DNA of 10,358 nt from Sideroxydans lithotrophicus. Lineage in GTDB: Bacteria > Pseudomonadota > Gammaproteobacteria > Burkholderiales > Sulfuriferulaceae. The DNA lies in the NCBI GenBank assembly GCA_022736605.1, contig DZDB01000066.1:1-10358 (forward strand), written 5' to 3'. The notes under the pieces are model-generated. The model did not search any database. It was not told the DNA's origin and saw nothing but the letters and a program-made list of their open reading frames with translations. How positions within the stretch are numbered: position 1 is the stretch's first letter; each line of letters begins with the position of its first letter. Both the position numbers and the translations under genes were made by a program. Of the stretch, positions 7,020 to 10,358 are shown one piece after another.

Positions 7020-7913
7020 ATGACCGTTACACCTGATTTCCGTACCGGCTATATCGCCATTGTGGGCCGTCCCAACGTCGGCAAGTCGACGCTGACCAAC
7101 CACATCGTCGGCGCCAAGGTGAGCATCACCTCGCGCAAGGCGCAGACCACACGCCACCGCATCCACGGTATCCACACCACTGCCGATGCGCAATTCGTGT
7201 TCGTCGATACGCCCGGCTTTCAGACCAGATACAGCAATGCGCTCAACCGCAGCATGAACAAGACCGTGGTGGACGCGCTACGCTCGACCGACGTGGTGCT
7301 GTTTGTTTTGGAGGGCACGCATTTCGACGCGCGCGATCGCGAGGTGGCGGCGCTGTTGCCGACTGATATACCGGTGATACTGGTGTTGAACAAACTCGAT
7401 CTGATCAAGCAGAAAGACAGCCTGCTGCCGTTCATCGCCAAAATGAGCGAGGTGTTTCCGTTTGCCGCCGTGGTGCCGTTGTCGGCGCAGCGTGGCGACA
7501 ACGTTGGCGCGTTGCTTGGCGAAATCCGCAAACACCTGCCCGAGGGCATGGCGATGTTCGACGAAGACGACATTACCGACAAGAGCGAGCGCTTCCTCGC
7601 CGCCGAAATCGTGCGCGAAAAAGTGTTCCGCCTGTCGGGCGAAGAAGTGCCGTACTCCGCCAGCGTCATCATCGAAAAATTCGAGCAGGCAGGTGAAATG
7701 CGGCGCATCTTTGCCGGCATTCTGGTGGATCGGGAAAACCAGAAAGCCATCCTCATCGGCCACGAAGGTGGCAAGCTCAAGGAAATCGGCACCGCCGCGC
7801 GGCATGACATGGAGCATCTGTTCGGTGGCAAGGTGTATCTGGAACTGTGGGTCAAGGTCAAAGGTGGCTGGGCCGACAGCGAGCGCATGCTCAAGCAGCT
7901 GGGTTACGATTAG
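7020..7913 (+). CDS. era: GTPase Era
   Basis: 297 aa, usual for Era. Era binds GTP and the 3' end of 16S rRNA during 30S maturation and couples it to growth and cell division. GTPase motifs: G1 GRPNVGKS (16-23), switch region SRKAQTTRHRIHGI (38-51), G3 DTPG (63-66), G4 NKLD (124-127) and G5 SAQ (155-157). The C-terminal KH domain (about 205-290) contains IGHEGGKLKEIG (246-257), the RNA-binding GxxG turn, and ends KGGWADSERMLKQLGYD. The ATG has only a weak GAAAG ahead of it. The rnc-era pairing is a conserved operon, and RNase III commonly autoregulates it by cleaving its own leader; no such leader structure could be identified here by eye. Confidence 0.97.
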   Translation: MTVTPDFRTGYIAIVGRPNVGKSTLTNHIVGAKVSITSRKAQTTRHRIHGIHTTADAQFVFVDTPGFQTRYSNALNRSMNKTVVDALRSTDVVLFVLEGTHFDARDREVAALLPTDIPVILVLNKLDLIKQKDSLLPFIAKMSEVFPFAAVVPLSAQRGDNVGALLGEIRKHLPEGMAMFDEDDITDKSERFLAAEIVREKVFRLSGEEVPYSASVIIEKFEQAGEMRRIFAGILVDRENQKAILIGHEGGKLKEIGTAARHDMEHLFGGKVYLELWVKVKGGWADSERMLKQLGYD

Positions 7914-7927
7914 GCGCTAAGATACTC

Positions 7928-8031
7928 GGACAGGATTGACAAGATTTCCCAGGATTTACAGGCAAACCCAACTGGTGTATTGCGATTTTAATCGGCTTTA
8001 TGAATCCTGAAAAATCCTGTTCATCCTGTCC
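7928..8031 (+). repeat. 104-nt foldback repeat with iterated CAGGATT / ATCCTG units
   Basis: Two 29-nt arms (7928-7956 and 8003-8031) are inverted copies that match at 24 of 29 positions, separated by 46 nt. Each arm is itself iterated: CAGGATT-like units start at 7931, 7940, 7950 and (partial) 7959, and ATCCTG units at 8004, 8014 and 8023, a 9-10 nt period. The loop holds a small CGATT-TT-AATCG hairpin. The element is visibly more AT-rich than its surroundings and fills most of the 130-142 bp gap between era and recO. Sequences of this CAGGAT type recur between genes in many bacterial genomes, from memory, so this is probably a copy of a dispersed non-coding repeat. No ORF or transposase is present. 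Confidence 0.8.
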
Positions 8032-8055
8032 ATAGATTTTATAGTGCCCGTACCT

Positions 8056-8817
8056 ATGAATGCACGTTCCAGCCATCTTGCCCCTGAACGCAGCCGCGTC
8101 GACAATGCGGCGGGCTTTGTGCTGCACAGTTATCCATTCCGCGAAACCAGTCTGATTGTAGAGACCTGGACGCGTGCGCATGGCCGGGTGGCGCTGGTGG
8201 CGCGCGGTGCGCGGCGGCCACGCTCACAGTTGCGCGGGCTGGTGCAGGCGTTCACACCGCTGCTGCTGTCGTGGGCGGGCAAGGGCGAGCTGCGTACCCT
8301 GCACCGCGCCGAATGGCAGGGCGGGCTGGCGTTGCCGCAAGGGATGGGGCTGCTGTGTGGTTTCTACATCAACGAGTTGATGCTCAAACTGTTGGCGCGC
8401 GAAGACCCGCATGAGGCGCTGTTTGTCGATTATCAGACAGCGCTGCACGCCCTGTCGGTGAGTGGCGTCAGCGCCATCGGCTATGCCGCGATTCTGCGCC
8501 GGTTTGAAAAGCGCCTGCTGGCCGAGCTCGGTTATGCCCAGCCGTTTGAATTCGAGGCCGATAGCGGTGTCCCGGTTGACGCTGGGCATCCCTATTTTTA
8601 CGTGCTGGACCGTGGTGCGCTGCGGAATCGACCCGTCGGTGCCCACGCAGCAATGAATGTGCATGGCAAAACCCTGCTCGATCTGGCTGTGGACGACTAC
8701 CGCGATCCGACCACGCTGGCGCAGAGCAAACAGCTGATGCGCCTCATCATCAACCACCATCTGGGCGGGCAAACCCTGCACGCACGCGAACTTCTGAAGG
8801 ATTTACAGCAGCTATGA
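8056..8817 (+). CDS. recO: DNA repair protein RecO
   Basis: 253 aa from the ATG at 8056; an in-frame GTG at 8044 would add four residues and neither start has a clear Shine-Dalgarno sequence. RecO works with RecR (and RecF) to load RecA onto SSB-coated single-stranded DNA in the RecFOR gap-repair pathway. The N-terminal OB-fold opens with RVDNAAGFVLHSYPFRETSLIVE-like sequence (about residues 14-36), followed by a basic patch (ARGARRPRSQLRG) expected at the DNA surface. The helical C-terminal domain contains GFYINELMLKLLARED and ends with the LMRLIINHHLGGQTLHARELL segment. The four-Cys zinc site of some RecO proteins is absent. recO begins 24 bases after the foldback repeat, and its stop overlaps pdxJ. 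Confidence 0.95.
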   Translation: MNARSSHLAPERSRVDNAAGFVLHSYPFRETSLIVETWTRAHGRVALVARGARRPRSQLRGLVQAFTPLLLSWAGKGELRTLHRAEWQGGLALPQGMGLLCGFYINELMLKLLAREDPHEALFVDYQTALHALSVSGVSAIGYAAILRRFEKRLLAELGYAQPFEFEADSGVPVDAGHPYFYVLDRGALRNRPVGAHAAMNVHGKTLLDLAVDDYRDPTTLAQSKQLMRLIINHHLGGQTLHARELLKDLQQL

Positions 8818-9551
8818 TCCAGCTTGGCGTCAATATCGACCACATCGTCACCATCCGTCAGGCGCGCGGCACGCGCTACCCCAGCCCGGTGCAGGCCGCA
8901 CTCGCCGCCGAATCGGCCGGTGCCGACGCGATTACCCTGCACCTGCGCGAAGACCGCCGTCACATCCAGGATCACGACGTCGACAGCCTGAGCCGGGTGC
9001 TGACCACGCGCATGAATCTGGAAATGGCGGTCACCGACGAAATGCTCGGCATCGCCTGCCGCGTCAAACCACAAGACGCCTGCCTGGTGCCGGAACGGCG
9101 CGAGGAGCTGACCACCGAGGGCGGCCTGGACGTCGCCGGACAGCTGGAAAAAGTCAAGCGTGCCTGCAGCGTGCTGGCCGATGCAGGCATACGCGTGTCG
9201 CTGTTTATCGACGCCGACGAACGCCAGCTCGACGCCGCGCGTGCCTGCGATGCGCCGGTGATTGAAATTCACACTGGCCGGTTCGCCGACGCCACGCATC
9301 GTACCGAACAGGCCGCTGAGCTGGCGCGTATCGTGCGGGCGGCCGAATACGGCAACAGAATTGGTTTACAGGTGAACGCGGGTCACGGTCTGCACTACCA
9401 CAACGTGCAGGATATTGCCGCCATCCCCGGCATTGCCGAGCTCAACATCGGCCACGCCATCGTCGCGCACGCGCTGTTCGTTGGCTGGGAACCGGCGGTG
9501 CGCGAGATGAAGCGGCTGATGCTTGACGCTGCCCACGGCTATCGCCCATGA
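8814..9551 (+). CDS. pdxJ: Pyridoxine 5'-phosphate synthase PdxJ
   Basis: 245 aa, the family length. PdxJ is a cytoplasmic TIM-barrel enzyme (octameric in E. coli) that condenses 1-deoxy-D-xylulose 5-phosphate with 3-amino-2-oxopropyl phosphate to make pyridoxine 5'-phosphate, the last ring-forming step of the DXP-dependent vitamin B6 pathway. It starts with the typical LGVNIDHIVTIRQARGT (4-20). Key residues are H43 in TLHLREDRRHI, E70 in NLEMAVTDEM and H191 in VNAGHGLHYHN, corresponding to catalytic His/Glu/His of E. coli PdxJ. The phosphate-binding end is ELNIGHAIVAHALFVG (209-224). It overlaps recO by ATGA, with AAGGA 12 bases upstream, and overlaps the next gene by ATGA too. Confidence 0.97.
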   Translation: MIQLGVNIDHIVTIRQARGTRYPSPVQAALAAESAGADAITLHLREDRRHIQDHDVDSLSRVLTTRMNLEMAVTDEMLGIACRVKPQDACLVPERREELTTEGGLDVAGQLEKVKRACSVLADAGIRVSLFIDADERQLDAARACDAPVIEIHTGRFADATHRTEQAAELARIVRAAEYGNRIGLQVNAGHGLHYHNVQDIAAIPGIAELNIGHAIVAHALFVGWEPAVREMKRLMLDAAHGYRP

Positions 9552-10198
9552 GCCTGCCGGACGCGCTGCTGACGCTCTACCCGGTGCTGGGCGGTGTGCC
9601 CGATGCCGCCATCGTGCTTGACGGCATTGCGCCGGTTGAATTGCCTGCGGGTTACATGCTGTTTACCGAGGGGCAGCCGTGTCAGGGCTTTCCGCTGGTA
9701 TTGAGCGGCGCAATCCGGGTTTACAAACAAGCTGAAAACGGACGTGAAATGCCGCTCTACCGGGTGCTGTCGGGTGAAAGCTGCATCGTCACCTCAAGCT
9801 GTCTGGTGTCCGGCGTCACCTATAACGCGCGCGGCATCACCGAAGGCCCCACGCAGGTGCTGGTGTTACCCGCCCATGCGTTTGCCGACTGGCTCGCTTA
9901 CCCGGCATTCCGCGACTATGTGCTGGCCTTGTTTGCCGACCGCATCGGCGACCTGATGCAGCGTGTTGAAGAAATCGCGTTTCACCGCCTCGATGCGCGA
10001 CTGGCGGCTGCGCTGCTCGGACATGGCCGGTTTGTTCATGCCACCCATGCGCAACTGGCGAACGAACTGGGCAGCGTGCGCGAAATGGTGTCGCGTCTGC
10101 TTAAAAGTTTTGAAGTGCAGGGCTTGGTGGCGCTGTCGCGCGAGCGGGTGGAAATACTCGATCCGGCCGGCTTGCGGCGGATTTGTGAAGGGCGCTGA
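9548..10198 (+). CDS. Crp/Fnr-family transcriptional regulator (ligand unknown)
   Basis: 216 aa. Residues about 25-115 form the cyclic-nucleotide-binding-like beta barrel (ELPAGYMLFTEGQPCQGFPLVLSGAIRVYK), a long dimer helix spans roughly 118-145, and a winged helix-turn-helix covers about 150-205 with recognition helix SVREMVSRLLKSFE (176-189). The E179-x2-S182-R183 pattern resembles FNR rather than CRP. The N-terminal Cys cluster that binds the Fe-S centre in FNR is missing, and the region where CRP contacts cAMP reads GESCIVTSSCL (76-86) instead of the CRP motif, so neither oxygen sensing by Fe-S nor cAMP binding is predicted. C79 and C85 are candidates for a thiol switch (inference). The ATG overlaps the pdxJ stop (ATGA), placing it at the end of this operon where acpS often lies. 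Confidence 0.9.
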   Translation: MSLPDALLTLYPVLGGVPDAAIVLDGIAPVELPAGYMLFTEGQPCQGFPLVLSGAIRVYKQAENGREMPLYRVLSGESCIVTSSCLVSGVTYNARGITEGPTQVLVLPAHAFADWLAYPAFRDYVLALFADRIGDLMQRVEEIAFHRLDARLAAALLGHGRFVHATHAQLANELGSVREMVSRLLKSFEVQGLVALSRERVEILDPAGLRRICEGR

Positions 10199-10336
10199 CA
10201 CTGCGATGCCAGCTTGGGGTTCTGCCATGCTGGCGCACAGCCAAAACCTCCAAACCTGAAAGCTGGTGTGCGATCAAGCTGCTTCAATCATTGCCGATAT
10301 CGCGACTAGTGTCGCGAACTGGAAATAGCGGGACAA
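10199..10336 (+). other. Non-coding region after the Crp/Fnr gene with competing inverted repeats
   Basis: No credible gene is seen in these 138 bases. Two mutually exclusive hairpins share the CCAGC at 10209-10213: GCCAGC (10208-10213) with GCTGGC (10229-10234), and CCAGCTT (10209-10215) with AAGCTGG (10260-10266, extendable by wobble pairs). Neither is followed by a T run, so neither is a convincing intrinsic terminator. An ATCAA sequence at 10273-10277 equals one FNR half-site, but the matching half is absent. The palindrome at 10300-10317 is listed separately. Confidence 0.5.
10300..10317. promoter_or_regulatory. Perfect interrupted palindrome, candidate operator
   Basis: TCGCGAC-TAGT-GTCGCGA: seven-base arms, exact inverted repeats, with a 4-nt spacer. 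It lies 102 bases after the Crp/Fnr stop and 19 bases before a possible start codon at 10337. The size and symmetry suit a site for a dimeric regulator, but it matches neither the FNR (TTGAT-N4-ATCAA) nor the CRP (TGTGA-N6-TCACA) consensus. As RNA it could also fold into a short hairpin without a T tract. Confidence 0.45.
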
Positions 10337-10358
10337 ATGAAATGGCTGGATTTTTTCG
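10337..10358 (+). CDS. Possible start of a further gene, truncated by window end
   Basis: An ATG at 10337 opens seven codons (MKWLDFF) that run off the window edge. GGGA at 10330-10333 lies only three bases ahead, close for a ribosome binding site. Location downstream of the palindrome makes a new transcription unit plausible. Too little is visible to name it. Confidence 0.3.

Noticed and set aside
6989..7036. Short frame of 15 codons starting with ATG directly after the rnc stop (MPSHANRKSRHDRYT)
   Set aside because: It overlaps the era start out of frame, has no ribosome binding site and is too short to separate from chance. A coupling leader peptide is conceivable but unsupported.
10273..10277. 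ATCAA resembling half of an FNR box
   Set aside because: The partner half-site four bases upstream matches at only two of five positions, so it is not a credible full site.
10337..10345. The nine bases ATGAAATGG occur both here and at the rseB start (200-208)
   Set aside because: Similarity does not extend beyond nine bases; Met-Lys-Trp starts are common, so this is chance and not a duplication.

Overview
The window is an ordinary, densely packed housekeeping region of a Gram-negative chromosome, all on the + strand. Gene order and protein sequences (a sigma-E regulator block joined to lepA-lepB-DUF4845-rnc-era-recO-pdxJ) point to a betaproteobacterium, perhaps Nitrosomonadales-like. The lineage is an inference from remembered synteny, not a database match.

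Layout. Bases 3-3274 hold the distal part of a sigma-E envelope-stress operon: the 3' end of rseA (anti-sigma factor), rseB, rseC, a DegP/MucD periplasmic protease and a small glutaredoxin-like protein. Every junction is a 1-4 bp start/stop overlap, so the block looks translationally coupled. A strong intrinsic-terminator-like hairpin (3299-3324) then lies immediately before the lepA start codon. Bases 3327-7913 hold lepA (EF4), lepB (signal peptidase I), a DUF4845 membrane protein with a prepilin-like N-terminus, rnc (RNase III, TTG start directly after the previous stop codon) and era (ribosome-assembly GTPase). A 104-nt foldback repeat (7928-8031) separates era from recO. recO, pdxJ and a Crp/Fnr-type regulator follow, the last two joins being ATGA overlaps. 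Where many proteobacteria have acpS after pdxJ, this genome has the regulator. The last 160 bases are non-coding apart from a possible gene start at 10337; they hold an 18-nt perfect interrupted palindrome.

How the genes fit together. The first block senses and repairs envelope protein damage: RseA and RseB hold sigma-E inactive, RseC modulates it and MucD degrades misfolded periplasmic proteins. The second block covers translation (LepA), export processing (LepB), rRNA/mRNA processing (RNase III) and 30S maturation (Era). RecO (recombinational repair) and PdxJ (vitamin B6 synthesis) are conserved passengers.

I found no mobile element, CRISPR array, tRNA, rRNA or accessory island, and no evidence of an undescribed system. 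The points most worth a second look are the lepA leader hairpin, the TAA-TTG junction at rnc, the foldback repeat, and the Cys-containing Crp/Fnr regulator with the palindrome downstream of it.
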